Shown in pieces: positions 55,130-63,743 of a DNA stretch of 64,000 nucleotides. A program made the position numbers and the translations under genes. Under the pieces are notes generated by a model. The model saw only the letters and a program-made list of their open reading frames with translations. It had not been told where the DNA came from and searched no databases. The first letter of the stretch is position 1, and every line of letters starts with the position of its first letter. The DNA lies in NCBI RefSeq assembly GCF_900167045.1, contig NZ_FUXJ01000002.1, positions 137,898 to 201,897 of the forward strand, given 5' to 3'. This DNA comes from Legionella maceachernii. Its GTDB lineage: Bacteria; Pseudomonadota; Gammaproteobacteria; Legionellales; Legionellaceae.

Positions 55130-58100
55130 TCAACTCTTGCCAATAGTGACGCGATTTTTTGATAATGCCGGCACCTTTTTCCCGGGTAAAATCTGACCCA
55201 CTAAATTCAGTGGATCCACAGCAAAAAAGTCAATGGGTTCTTTGGTAAATTCCCTTTTCTTAAAAGCACGTAACGAATCCACGGCATAGGATAGGGCAAA
55301 TTGTTCGCCAGCAAATCCGCTTACAAATCGGCCGCCTCTGATTTCTCCTTTGGCTTCCATGCGCCGAAAAACGGTCAGTAAATCTCGCCAACTTGGAGCG
55401 ATTTTTTCTTTGACCAGTAGCTCGCGAAAACAAACACCATATCGTTTTAGCAGCATGGTACAGATTGCTTCAATCGGTGGTGTGGAATCCGTGAATTTCC
55501 GGGGTTTTAGCAAAGACCAACGTCCGGCAGCTTGACGATAGTGAAGACGACGACCTCTTCTACCTGAGCGGCGATGGGGATCAATGAGTGCACGTAAATT
55601 GTCAAACGCATCGGCAGTAATAAGGCCAGCTGCCACCAGCTCCCATAATCCTAGCTCAATTTGCGTTTTAAGGTCACCAATCCCCTCTACAATATCGATA
55701 AAAAATGATGCGCCATTTTCTTTTAGGAAATGATAAATACTTTGCGCAGTATGGCTCAAAACGTGTAAATCGTTTGGATTAACTTGGGGTATGCCAGCCA
55801 TCCAAGCAGCGTCATCACGTACAAAAAAAGTAATAGGTGTCACACTGGTTGGCAAAATCCGTTTAAGTTGGAGTGCTTCATCGAATGAGGAGGTCATGGC
55901 CGGATGGGGGGAAATGCGTCCCCAGCCAATGACTCCTGTAAAACAAAGATGATCAAGCCAATCTTTGTCGTAATCTTTAATGCGTTTGGTAAAAATGCAT
56001 TTCTCCCAGGCATTGGCTGGTACTTCATAACCTTGCAGTTGCTTAATCACTTCTAGCAAACCTTGCTCACCTCGCAATTGTGAGCCTGGTGCGAGATGTT
56101 GCCAAGTTAATAACCAATTCATGAATTGCATGGCGGTAACAGGTTCTATTTCTTTTCGAAGAATTCCAAGCGTCAGGCCATGAATTCGTGCGAGCAATCG
56201 CCTCTCACACCATTCAAGTTGGTTTGTGGCTCTAAAGTGGCCTCGTAGGATTAATCCTGTGGATTCCAGTCTTAAAAGCGTTTTTTCAACATCATTCACA
56301 TCCAAGCACAGGAGTTCAGCCAGTTCATTTTTAGTTGTGGGCCCAAGGTATTGCAGCCATCCGCGTAGCATTTCGATAAGGGCTTCTTCGCGCTCTAATT
56401 TAGCCTGCTCAATCAATTTAAGGTCACAATGAAGGATTGCTTCAGGATAAATGCATTGAAAAGTGCGTATTTTCTCTGTGGCCACCCAGAATAATTGCTG
56501 ATTAACAGACGCTTTTCCAGCTCGTCCTTGAGTAGAGAGTTCGGTAAAAAAAACCTCCCAAGAAAGTGGTGCGTTTCGGTAATCATTTAAATGTAATAGC
56601 TCACTACATCCGTCTTTTGGCTTTAAACAAATATTCGTTGGCAGGGCAATCAGGGTTTGTAAAACATCATGTAATTCATCCTCGTTGCGGATATCTGGCC
56701 AGGCTTGTTGTTGTACTTCACTGATTGCTGCCGGATTTAATTGACCTATTTTTTGCAGCAATGATTCAGGTAGTACTCGACGCATTTCAACTGCTCTTGC
56801 CCTTCGCTCTTCTAATGGCGCATCATCAAGAAACGCATAAGGATTGGCGTTTAATATTTCATGAGAAAAGACTGAAGGGGTGGGGGTATCAATCGCTATA
56901 CATTGAATTTTTTCTTCCACAATTTGGTTTAAAACGTTGATCAATCCCTCAATATCGAGCGCTTCGGTTAAACAGTCTTTGAGGGTTTCATTGATCAGAG
57001 GATGATCGGGGAGTTCAATGTCTTGTCCTGCCAAATTATCCTGGCATGCGGCAACATCTGGAAACACGGCAGCTAAAAGATCATCAGCAAGCATACGCAA
57101 AATGGCAGGAGGTACTTTTCGCCCGCCGCGAAACCGCACGATTGCTAGCGCGCGCAGCGCGTCCCAGCGCCATCGTGTGGTAAAAATAGGTGATTGTAAG
57201 ACAGCCTGGATTAAAACGTGGCGCAAGGTATTCGGGTGGAGGAAATGAAATACATCAGCTAGAGGAAAGCTGTGTTGTTCTGCGAGAGAAATTGCTATGC
57301 CATTATCGGTTGCTGCAGCTTGCAGTTCGAAATTAAACGAACGACAAAAGCGTTTTCTCAAAGCAAGCCCCCAAGCTTTATTAATTCGTGCCCCAAAAGG
57401 GGAGTGGATAATAAGTTGCATCCCTCCGGATTCATCAAAAAACCGTTCAGCAATAATCGTCCCTTGAGTGGGGACTGTGCCTAAAATGGCTCGTCCTGTT
57501 TGGATATAGTTGACGATTTGTTGGGCTCCATTATCATTCAGACCACAATGGGTAACTAGCCAGTCTTGTGTGGTGTGAGAGGACTCTTTGAGGTTATTGC
57601 CAAGAGTGGGGAGGTCCCTCGCTTTTGCTCGGGATGACGGTGGTATTGTCGTCTCGAACGTAGTGAGGGATCTCCTTGATGGAGCTCTTGCCAAGAGTGG
57701 GGAGGTCCTTCGCTTTTGCTCGGGATGACGGTGGTCCGAACGTAGTGAGGGATCGCCTTGATGGGGTTGTTGCCAAGAGTCGGGAGGTCCTTCGCTTTTG
57801 CTCAGGATGACAGTGGTATTGTCGTTCCGAACGCAGTGAGGGATCTCCTTTCTCGCGAGGTCCTTCGTGGGAGAGGTATTGTCAAGAGTCGGGAGGTCCC
57901 TCGCTTGGCTCGGGGTGATAGGGGGTGTGTTGTCGTCCCGAACGCAGTGAGGGATCTCTTGTGTGTTGATAGGAACCTCGCTTTGCTCGGGGCGATATAA
58001 CATCTCCTGAATTTTCTTACGCAGATTGGAGACCTGCAAAGAAAGCTCATCCGTTCTTGATGGGGCTTCGCCCAGCCAGAAGGGCACGCTCGGTGGAGCG

Positions 58101-59770
58101 CCATGTGCATCTTCAACGATAACGCGTCCTTTTGCGCTTTCAATGCGTTTGATTTGCCAAGAGGTATTACCGAGCAAAATAACATCTCCTCGATTACTTT
58201 CAATGGCAAAATCTTCATCCAGTGTGCCCACAACCACACCGGTTGACTCGGTGATGACTTTAAATAAACTATTGTCGGGAATAGCACCGCCACTGGTAAT
58301 GGCGGCCAAGCGGCTGCCACGCCGTGCCTTAACAATACCATTCACTTGATCTCGGAATAGGTAAGCGCCATAGCGTCCTCGCGAGCCTGCAATTCCTTCT
58401 GAGAGCATCTGCAACAAAGCGGTGAATGTGTCGCGCGATAAGTTTCTATAAGGGTAACTCTTCTTGATCAAATTAAATAATTCTTCTTCAGACCAGTCAT
58501 TAGTTGCGCAACATGCAACCATTTGCTGGGCTAAAATATCCAATGGCTCTTCTGGAATGAGTAATCGATCGAGATCGCCTGTGCGAATGGCATAGACTAA
58601 AGCAGCGCATTCCAATAACTCATCACACGTTGTCGCGAAAAAGATGCCTTTGGAAACAGCGCCACGCCAGTGTCCTGCTCGGCCGATGCGCTGTAAGGCG
58701 ATGGCGATTGAGCGGGGAGAACCAAGCTGGCAGACTAAATCCACGGTTCCAATATCAATTCCTAATTCCAAAGAGGCGGTGGCAACGAGTACTTGTAATT
58801 TGCCCGCTTTTAATTGCGTTTCTGCTTTCAGACGCAATTTGCGCGACAAACTGCCATGGTGGGCTGCAACCTTTTCCTTGTCTAATCGTTCTGATAAATG
58901 ATGAGCCACACGCTCAGCTAAGCGCCTCGTGTTGGCAAACACTAAGGTGGAGCGATTTTGCTGGGCTAATGCGGCAATACGATCATAAATTTGATCCCAC
59001 ATCTCGTTAGTGGCCACAGGGCCTAATTCGGTTTCAGGTGTTTCAATTTTAAGTTCCAAATGTCGATTATGACGAATATTCACAATCACAGGGCGCGGGC
59101 CAGCTGTACCCGCAAGAAAATCAGCAACAAGTTCAAGGGGCTTTTGCGTTGCTGATAAACCGATTCGTACTGGTTTTTGTAAGCTAATTGCTTCAAGTCG
59201 TTCAAGCGATAGCGATAAATGAGAGCCCCGTTTGTTATTGGCTAGAGCATGAATTTCATCGACAATCACTGTTTTAATGTCTTTAAGAATGGCGCGGCTT
59301 TTTTCTGCCGTAAGCAATAAATAAAACGATTCGGGGGTGGTAACAAGAATATGAGGGGGTTTTTTTAACATGGCTTGTCTGTCTTTAGCCAGTGTGTCTC
59401 CCGTTCTTACTGCAACTTGAATTTCTTTCATGAGCAAGCCACGTTCTTTGGCTAGCCTCTGAATTTCTTCAAGGGGTTCTAGCAAGTTTTTTTGAATGTC
59501 ATTTGTCAATGCTTTTAATGGCGAAATATAGACCACGCTGGTTTGATCGGGTAAATCCATTAAGGATTGCCTGACTAATTGATCAATACAAATCAAAAAA
59601 GCAGCAAATGTCTTTCCTGAGCCTGTAGGTGCAGAAATGAGTGTAGTAAGGCCTGCCAAAATCGAGGGCCATCCTTGCTCCTGTGGTTCAGTAGGGGAAT
59701 TGTATTTGTTAGTAAACCAGTCACGAACGAGAGGATGTGCCCAGGCTAAACTGTCGGGGATAGAAATCAT
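55130..59770 (-). CDS. lhr: Lhr-type DEAD/DEAH helicase with an in-frame repeat-derived insert
   Basis: A protein of 1546 residues from the ATG at 59770. The longer frame to 59902 has a hydrophobic, unrelated N-terminus, while SLAWAHPLVRDWFTNKY aligns with Lhr starts. Superfamily 2 helicase motifs: SAPTGSGKTFAAFL, TPESFYLLL, TVIVDEIHAL, GLSATQKPL, LVFANTRRLAERV, TASLELGIDIGTVDLV, QRIGRAGHWRG. The Lhr-core winged helix and C-terminal regions follow, with IAERFFDESGGMQLIIHSPFG and RTFQCIYPEAILH. E. coli Lhr is a 3'-5' repair helicase of about 1538 residues. Residues about 587-724 come from a palindromic repeat array and have no counterpart expected in the family. A TATAAT sits six bases before the ATG. 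Confidence 0.9.
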   Translation of the reverse strand: MISIPDSLAWAHPLVRDWFTNKYNSPTEPQEQGWPSILAGLTTLISAPTGSGKTFAAFLICIDQLVRQSLMDLPDQTSVVYISPLKALTNDIQKNLLEPLEEIQRLAKERGLLMKEIQVAVRTGDTLAKDRQAMLKKPPHILVTTPESFYLLLTAEKSRAILKDIKTVIVDEIHALANNKRGSHLSLSLERLEAISLQKPVRIGLSATQKPLELVADFLAGTAGPRPVIVNIRHNRHLELKIETPETELGPVATNEMWDQIYDRIAALAQQNRSTLVFANTRRLAERVAHHLSERLDKEKVAAHHGSLSRKLRLKAETQLKAGKLQVLVATASLELGIDIGTVDLVCQLGSPRSIAIALQRIGRAGHWRGAVSKGIFFATTCDELLECAALVYAIRTGDLDRLLIPEEPLDILAQQMVACCATNDWSEEELFNLIKKSYPYRNLSRDTFTALLQMLSEGIAGSRGRYGAYLFRDQVNGIVKARRGSRLAAITSGGAIPDNSLFKVITESTGVVVGTLDEDFAIESNRGDVILLGNTSWQIKRIESAKGRVIVEDAHGAPPSVPFWLGEAPSRTDELSLQVSNLRKKIQEMLYRPEQSEVPINTQEIPHCVRDDNTPPITPSQARDLPTLDNTSPTKDLARKEIPHCVRNDNTTVILSKSEGPPDSWQQPHQGDPSLRSDHRHPEQKRRTSPLLARAPSRRSLTTFETTIPPSSRAKARDLPTLGNNLKESSHTTQDWLVTHCGLNDNGAQQIVNYIQTGRAILGTVPTQGTIIAERFFDESGGMQLIIHSPFGARINKAWGLALRKRFCRSFNFELQAAATDNGIAISLAEQHSFPLADVFHFLHPNTLRHVLIQAVLQSPIFTTRWRWDALRALAIVRFRGGRKVPPAILRMLADDLLAAVFPDVAACQDNLAGQDIELPDHPLINETLKDCLTEALDIEGLINVLNQIVEEKIQCIAIDTPTPSVFSHEILNANPYAFLDDAPLEERRARAVEMRRVLPESLLQKIGQLNPAAISEVQQQAWPDIRNEDELHDVLQTLIALPTNICLKPKDGCSELLHLNDYRNAPLSWEVFFTELSTQGRAGKASVNQQLFWVATEKIRTFQCIYPEAILHCDLKLIEQAKLEREEALIEMLRGWLQYLGPTTKNELAELLCLDVNDVEKTLLRLESTGLILRGHFRATNQLEWCERRLLARIHGLTLGILRKEIEPVTAMQFMNWLLTWQHLAPGSQLRGEQGLLEVIKQLQGYEVPANAWEKCIFTKRIKDYDKDWLDHLCFTGVIGWGRISPHPAMTSSFDEALQLKRILPTSVTPITFFVRDDAAWMAGIPQVNPNDLHVLSHTAQSIYHFLKENGASFFIDIVEGIGDLKTQIELGLWELVAAGLITADAFDNLRALIDPHRRSGRRGRRLHYRQAAGRWSLLKPRKFTDSTPPIEAICTMLLKRYGVCFRELLVKEKIAPSWRDLLTVFRRMEAKGEIRGGRFVSGFAGEQFALSYAVDSLRAFKKREFTKEPIDFFAVDPLNLVGQILPGKKVPALSKNRVTIGKS
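57597..58010. repeat. Palindromic repeat array inside the helicase gene, 4 copies plus a partial
   Basis: Units start at 57597, 57688, 57770 and 57879 (spacing 91, 82 and 109), with a half unit near 57971-57997. Each begins TTGYCAAGAGTSGGGAGGTC, passes CTCGGGATGAC or CTCAGGATGAC, then GTCCCGAACGYAGTGAGGGAT. It is the same family as at 5966 and 49533. The whole stretch is open on the minus strand in the frame of the helicase. Copies are read in different frames, giving EIPHCVRNDN, DPSLRSDHRHPEQKRR and PSSRAKARDLPTL. Unequal unit lengths show separate indels that nonetheless keep the frame. Confidence 0.92.
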
Positions 59771-60079
59771 ATATAGATTATACGCCGAAATTTGGAAAAG
59801 AGACTGAAGGGTCTTAATTAATGAGTCAATCGTTTTTAAGGAGAATAGAAAAACCAGCAAAAAGTGATTGATCGAATAGACTTTTTTTCTTTGATGGAGC
59901 AATATAGGGGAATGGCCAAAAGGATTTTTGGTTGAAATGATAAGAGAAATGCGAGGGCAGGGTTAGAAGTGTAAGCTGAGAACTTACTTTCACTCCTCAT
60001 GTCTCGCCGCTTGACTGTGTGGTGTCGACCAATAAAACCGCACTTTTAATCGCAGCCGAAATACAGTTGGACTTAAGGG
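59771..60079. other. Divergent spacer between lhr and pelA
   Basis: A 309-base region with no convincing gene. It holds the TATAAT of lhr (59777-59782, minus), a CCAAAAGGATTTTTGG near-palindrome near 59916 and the candidate pelA promoter at 60011-60038. A minus-strand extension of the helicase frame to 59902 is open but looks non-coding. Confidence 0.6.
60011..60038 (+). promoter_or_regulatory. Candidate promoter of the pel genes
   Basis: TTGACT (60011-60016) and TAAAAC (60033-60038) are separated by 16 bases, about 40 bases before the pelA ATG. The -35 is near consensus, the -10 weaker. Confidence 0.4.
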
Positions 60080-62887
60080 ATGATGGATTGTATTACAACA
60101 AGGTTTGTTTTTTTAGTTAATAGCTGCTTACGGTTTACAGTATTGCTGTTTATTTTCTTCTACTCAGCGAACAGCCTGGCTGAGTTTTCTTCCAACTATA
60201 ATTTAGCTTTTTATTACGGTCCTCATCCTCCTTTGGCAAAGTTACGGCTTTTCAAAAACGTGGTGATCGAACCCAGTAGCGGTTTAGACCCGCATGTTCT
60301 TGCAACCGCAGATCGAAAAGTTTATGCCTACGCATCCCTTGGCGAAGCAATAAATTTGAATCAATACGGAAAACCTATTGATAAAAATTGGGTGATTGCC
60401 AATAACAAAAATTGGCAATCGCTGGTTTTGGATCAATCCAATCCTGCTTGGCAGGCCTTTTTTATTAATCAAATCATTACTCCGCTTTGGGAAAAAGGGT
60501 ATCGAGGCTTTTTTTTAGATACTCTGGATTCTTACCGAATAGCTTCTGAAGATCCGCAAAAAATGAAAAAGCAGCAAGAGGGAATTATCGCAATAATCCG
60601 AGCAATTAAGGCAAAATACCCTGAAGCACGATTGATTCTGAATCGCGGATTTGAAGTTTTACCCGAAATCAAGCCCTTGGTCGATGGCGTTGTTGCTGAG
60701 TCATTGTTTAATGGTTGGAATAACCTAAAAAAGGAATATTTTAAAGTCCCTGAAAAAGACAGAGAAAATTTACTGAAAGCGTTATACGCCGTTAAAAATA
60801 TGGGAATTCCTGTGACAGTGGTAGATTACCTACCCCCTAAAGAAGCTAATGAAGCGAAAGCGGCTGCAAAGAAAATCGCTGATTTGGGGTTTAATCCCTG
60901 GATTACTGACGGTTCCCTTAATCAGATTTATTTATCGGACTTTGATGCCTTGCCCCGCAAAATACTATTATTTTATCAAGGCGAGGTTGGAAATGTTGAT
61001 CAAAAAATAGGTTCTTATCTTTCCTTTGCGGTAAGTATGCCTCTTAATTATATGGGCTATGTTACTGAGCTACGGAATCTTGCTGAACCTTTGCCCACTG
61101 ATCTTTCAGCAAAAGAGTATGCAGGAGTTGTGGTAGCGGTTGGTGGGCTTTTACCTGGCAGGCAGATGGAGCTTAAAAATTGGTATCAAGGGCTGTTAGA
61201 GAAAAAAATACCTCTCGTGATTTTAAATGATTTCGGGTTTCCTCCCGAAGATCAAAATATAAAAATGTTTGGCCTAACTGCGCCTGTAACCTATGATCCT
61301 ATGCCTATTAGAAAGGTAAAAGTTGTTTATCAGGCTCCTATGATGGGCTATGAAATTCCTCCTTTAGTGACTGCTGAAAATTTTCTATCACTCAAACTTT
61401 TAAAAGGGACGAGTTTACTCCGAGCAAGGGATGATAGAGGCAACCTATTTGATGTGGCTGCGATTACCCCCTGGGGCGGGTATTACTTAACGAATAATAT
61501 CTTACTCCCGAATATCGGCGATTTTTTTCGCTGGACGGTCAATCCGTTTAAATTTTTTAGCCAAGCGTTAAAACTGCCAGAGCAACCCGTGCCTGATCTC
61601 ACTTCTGAAAATGGTAATCGCTTAATGATGATCCATATCGACGGTGATGGCTTTGCCAATCGAGGAGAATGGTATAATGCACCTTATACAGGAGAAATAT
61701 TTCGCAAGGAATTTTTAGAACCCTATGCTGTACCTACAACCGTATCCATTGTCCAGGGAGAAATTGCCCCCAATGGGTTACATCCGGAGTTATCACCAGA
61801 GTTAGAAAAAATTGCTCGAAAGATTTTTACTCTTCCTTATGTTGAAGTAGCAAGTCATACCTATAGCCATCCTTTTATTTGGTATGAAGCCGAACGGTAT
61901 AAGGGAAATAAGCCGAATCCCTACACATTAAGAATCCCTAATTATAAATTTAATGTGCATACCGAAGTGGTGGGCTCAGTGGAGTACATCAACAAGAATT
62001 TGGTTCCCCCGGGAAAAAAGTGTAAAGTTTTTTTATGGTCTGGGGAAGGCGATGTGCCTGAAGAAGCATTAAAGTACGCTTATCAATTAGGGTTAGCGAA
62101 TTTAAATCCAGGAAAATTAATTACAAAATCTAAAAACTCTTTAACCCAGGTCTCTTCTTTAGGTCTTTTTGAAGGACCTTATTTTCAGGTATTTGCACCG
62201 ATAGGAAATGATAATGAAACGATTGCTTTGAATGCACGATTTTATTCTTTAATTAATATTATCCATGCACTTGAGCTTACTGATAGTCCACGCCGTTTAA
62301 AACCCATCGACATTTATTTCCATTTTTACACTGTCCAACGACCCGGAGGTATTAAGGCTTTACACGAAATTTATAAATGGGCTCTGTCGCAGCCTATTAT
62401 GAATATTTATGTTTCTGATTATTTTAATAAAACGCAGGATTTTTTAAACTTAATGATGGCAAAAAAAGGAGATGGTTGGTCATTTATTACAGGGGATTCG
62501 TTAAGAGAGTTGCGCGTCCCTAAGTCAATGGGATACCCGGACGTTATTGGCAGTACTAATGTGATAGGCTATAGCGCTTATAATAATGACCATTATATTC
62601 ATCTCGGTCCGGGGGGGAACTCGTTTTTACGTCTTACTGCTAAACCACCGACCATCCCTTATTTAATTAACTCGACTGCCAGAGTGACTCGCTTTGTGAG
62701 AAGAAAAAATGGAATTGATTTTGCTCTGGAAGGATATTTGCCGCCAAAATTTACATTTGCAAACGTAAGCCATTGTTCATTATGGGAGGGGAAAAAAAGA
62801 ATTCCTCATAAATCCCAAAAAGGTGATCAAAAATACTACGAATTCGCTGAAGGAGTGACACATGAATTCTCCATTCAATGCGAATAA
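60080..62887 (+). CDS. pelA: PelA-like bifunctional Pel polysaccharide hydrolase/deacetylase
   Basis: A 935-residue exported protein, close in size to Pseudomonas PelA (948). A signal peptide ends near NSLAEF. The N-terminal glycoside hydrolase TIM barrel (about 40-300) shows LAFYYGPHPPLAKL, KVYAYASLGEA, GYRGFFLDTLDSY and VAESLFNGWN, whose acidic residues match the active site. A middle domain follows. The deacetylase domain shows the metal-binding HIDGDGFANRGEW (D-x-D) and VASHTYSHPF (H-x-x-x-H). In P. aeruginosa PelA trims and partly deacetylates the galactosamine-rich Pel polymer in the periplasm. The first ATG abuts AAGGG; the ATG three bases later is equally possible. It is followed by a PelB-like gene overlapping by 26 bases. 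Confidence 0.88.
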   Translation: MMDCITTRFVFLVNSCLRFTVLLFIFFYSANSLAEFSSNYNLAFYYGPHPPLAKLRLFKNVVIEPSSGLDPHVLATADRKVYAYASLGEAINLNQYGKPIDKNWVIANNKNWQSLVLDQSNPAWQAFFINQIITPLWEKGYRGFFLDTLDSYRIASEDPQKMKKQQEGIIAIIRAIKAKYPEARLILNRGFEVLPEIKPLVDGVVAESLFNGWNNLKKEYFKVPEKDRENLLKALYAVKNMGIPVTVVDYLPPKEANEAKAAAKKIADLGFNPWITDGSLNQIYLSDFDALPRKILLFYQGEVGNVDQKIGSYLSFAVSMPLNYMGYVTELRNLAEPLPTDLSAKEYAGVVVAVGGLLPGRQMELKNWYQGLLEKKIPLVILNDFGFPPEDQNIKMFGLTAPVTYDPMPIRKVKVVYQAPMMGYEIPPLVTAENFLSLKLLKGTSLLRARDDRGNLFDVAAITPWGGYYLTNNILLPNIGDFFRWTVNPFKFFSQALKLPEQPVPDLTSENGNRLMMIHIDGDGFANRGEWYNAPYTGEIFRKEFLEPYAVPTTVSIVQGEIAPNGLHPELSPELEKIARKIFTLPYVEVASHTYSHPFIWYEAERYKGNKPNPYTLRIPNYKFNVHTEVVGSVEYINKNLVPPGKKCKVFLWSGEGDVPEEALKYAYQLGLANLNPGKLITKSKNSLTQVSSLGLFEGPYFQVFAPIGNDNETIALNARFYSLINIIHALELTDSPRRLKPIDIYFHFYTVQRPGGIKALHEIYKWALSQPIMNIYVSDYFNKTQDFLNLMMAKKGDGWSFITGDSLRELRVPKSMGYPDVIGSTNVIGYSAYNNDHYIHLGPGGNSFLRLTAKPPTIPYLINSTARVTRFVRRKNGIDFALEGYLPPKFTFANVSHCSLWEGKKRIPHKSQKGDQKYYEFAEGVTHEFSIQCE

Positions 62888-63743
62888 AAAAAGGAAGAGT
62901 TTTGGTTGGTGGCAAATGCTCCTTTTTGTATTATTGTTTATTGGCTTTTTGCTTTTTCTTTTTCCTAAAAAATTATTTATTAACACGTTACTTCAAAATA
63001 AAGAACCGAGTGCGGTATCGATAAGTTATTTGAAGAATTTAGTGGAAAATAACCCAAAGGATATGAATTTAAGATGGAATCTTGCGCAACAACAATTCCA
63101 AGTAGGGCAAATCGAGGATGCTAAAAAAACGATAGCTCCCCTTGTTACCTTTAAACCCAACACCCAATTTCAATGGCGTACTCTCTGGCTTTATTACAAA
63201 ATTATCAGCATTGAAGCTTTTCAGCTGAAAGAAAAAAGTCTTCCTCGTAAAGAAAAAGAGGCGATTTTAAAATCACTCCGAGGGATTCTTGCGCAATCCC
63301 CACAATTAACTTCTAGTGAATTGATTGAGTTAGCCGATAGCGCTCTTGCTTATGAACAACCTGCTTTAGCGAATGAACTTTATCGAAAAATCACGCTTTT
63401 GCCAGGGACACAATCCATTGCTTTCTACGCAAAAGCCGGAAGGGCTGCATTATACATTAAGGATTATCAAGGAAGTGCCAATTTTTACCTTACCGCGATG
63501 CAGAAGAGTACCTCAATCGATGAAAAAAGGCTTTATTATACTAAAGCACTGGATAGCTTAAGTGCAGGGGGAGTAGAAAGCAAAGCGTTGGAGTTTGCGC
63601 AAAAAAACATTGATGGATTAGAAAAGGATAAAAATACTTTAATTTACCTTGCTAAACTCGCTCTTAGGGTTGGGCAGCAGAAAGCAGCTGAGCAATACAT
63701 TAACCAGCTCTTACAGCTGAACTATCGAGGTTCAGCACCATGA
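62862..63743 (+). CDS. PelB-like inner-membrane-anchored TPR protein (N-terminal piece)
   Basis: A 293-residue protein with a basic N-terminus, one membrane helix (about 16-36) and a helical TPR-type periplasmic region (AISYLKNLVENNPKDMNLRWNLA-like first repeat, then QPALANELYRK, AGRAALYIKDYQGSANFY and LAKLALRVGQQKAAEQY). This matches the N-terminal layout of PelB, which in Pseudomonas is one 1193-residue chain ending in an outer-membrane barrel. Here the chain stops after the first TPRs and a second exported protein starts at once (ATGA overlap). AAGGAG at 62850-62855 supports the start. PelE, also membrane-TPR, is an alternative. Confidence 0.65.
   Translation: MNSPFNANKKRKSFGWWQMLLFVLLFIGFLLFLFPKKLFINTLLQNKEPSAVSISYLKNLVENNPKDMNLRWNLAQQQFQVGQIEDAKKTIAPLVTFKPNTQFQWRTLWLYYKIISIEAFQLKEKSLPRKEKEAILKSLRGILAQSPQLTSSELIELADSALAYEQPALANELYRKITLLPGTQSIAFYAKAGRAALYIKDYQGSANFYLTAMQKSTSIDEKRLYYTKALDSLSAGGVESKALEFAQKNIDGLEKDKNTLIYLAKLALRVGQQKAAEQYINQLLQLNYRGSAP

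Noticed and set aside
57597-58010. Regular repeats that could be taken for a CRISPR array
   Set aside because: Unit spacing is 82-109 bases with no unique spacers; the whole unit repeats, and no cas genes are near.
55130-59902. Helicase start at 59902 (1590 residues)
   Set aside because: The extra 44 residues are hydrophobic and unlike Lhr starts; the ATG at 59770 fits the family start.
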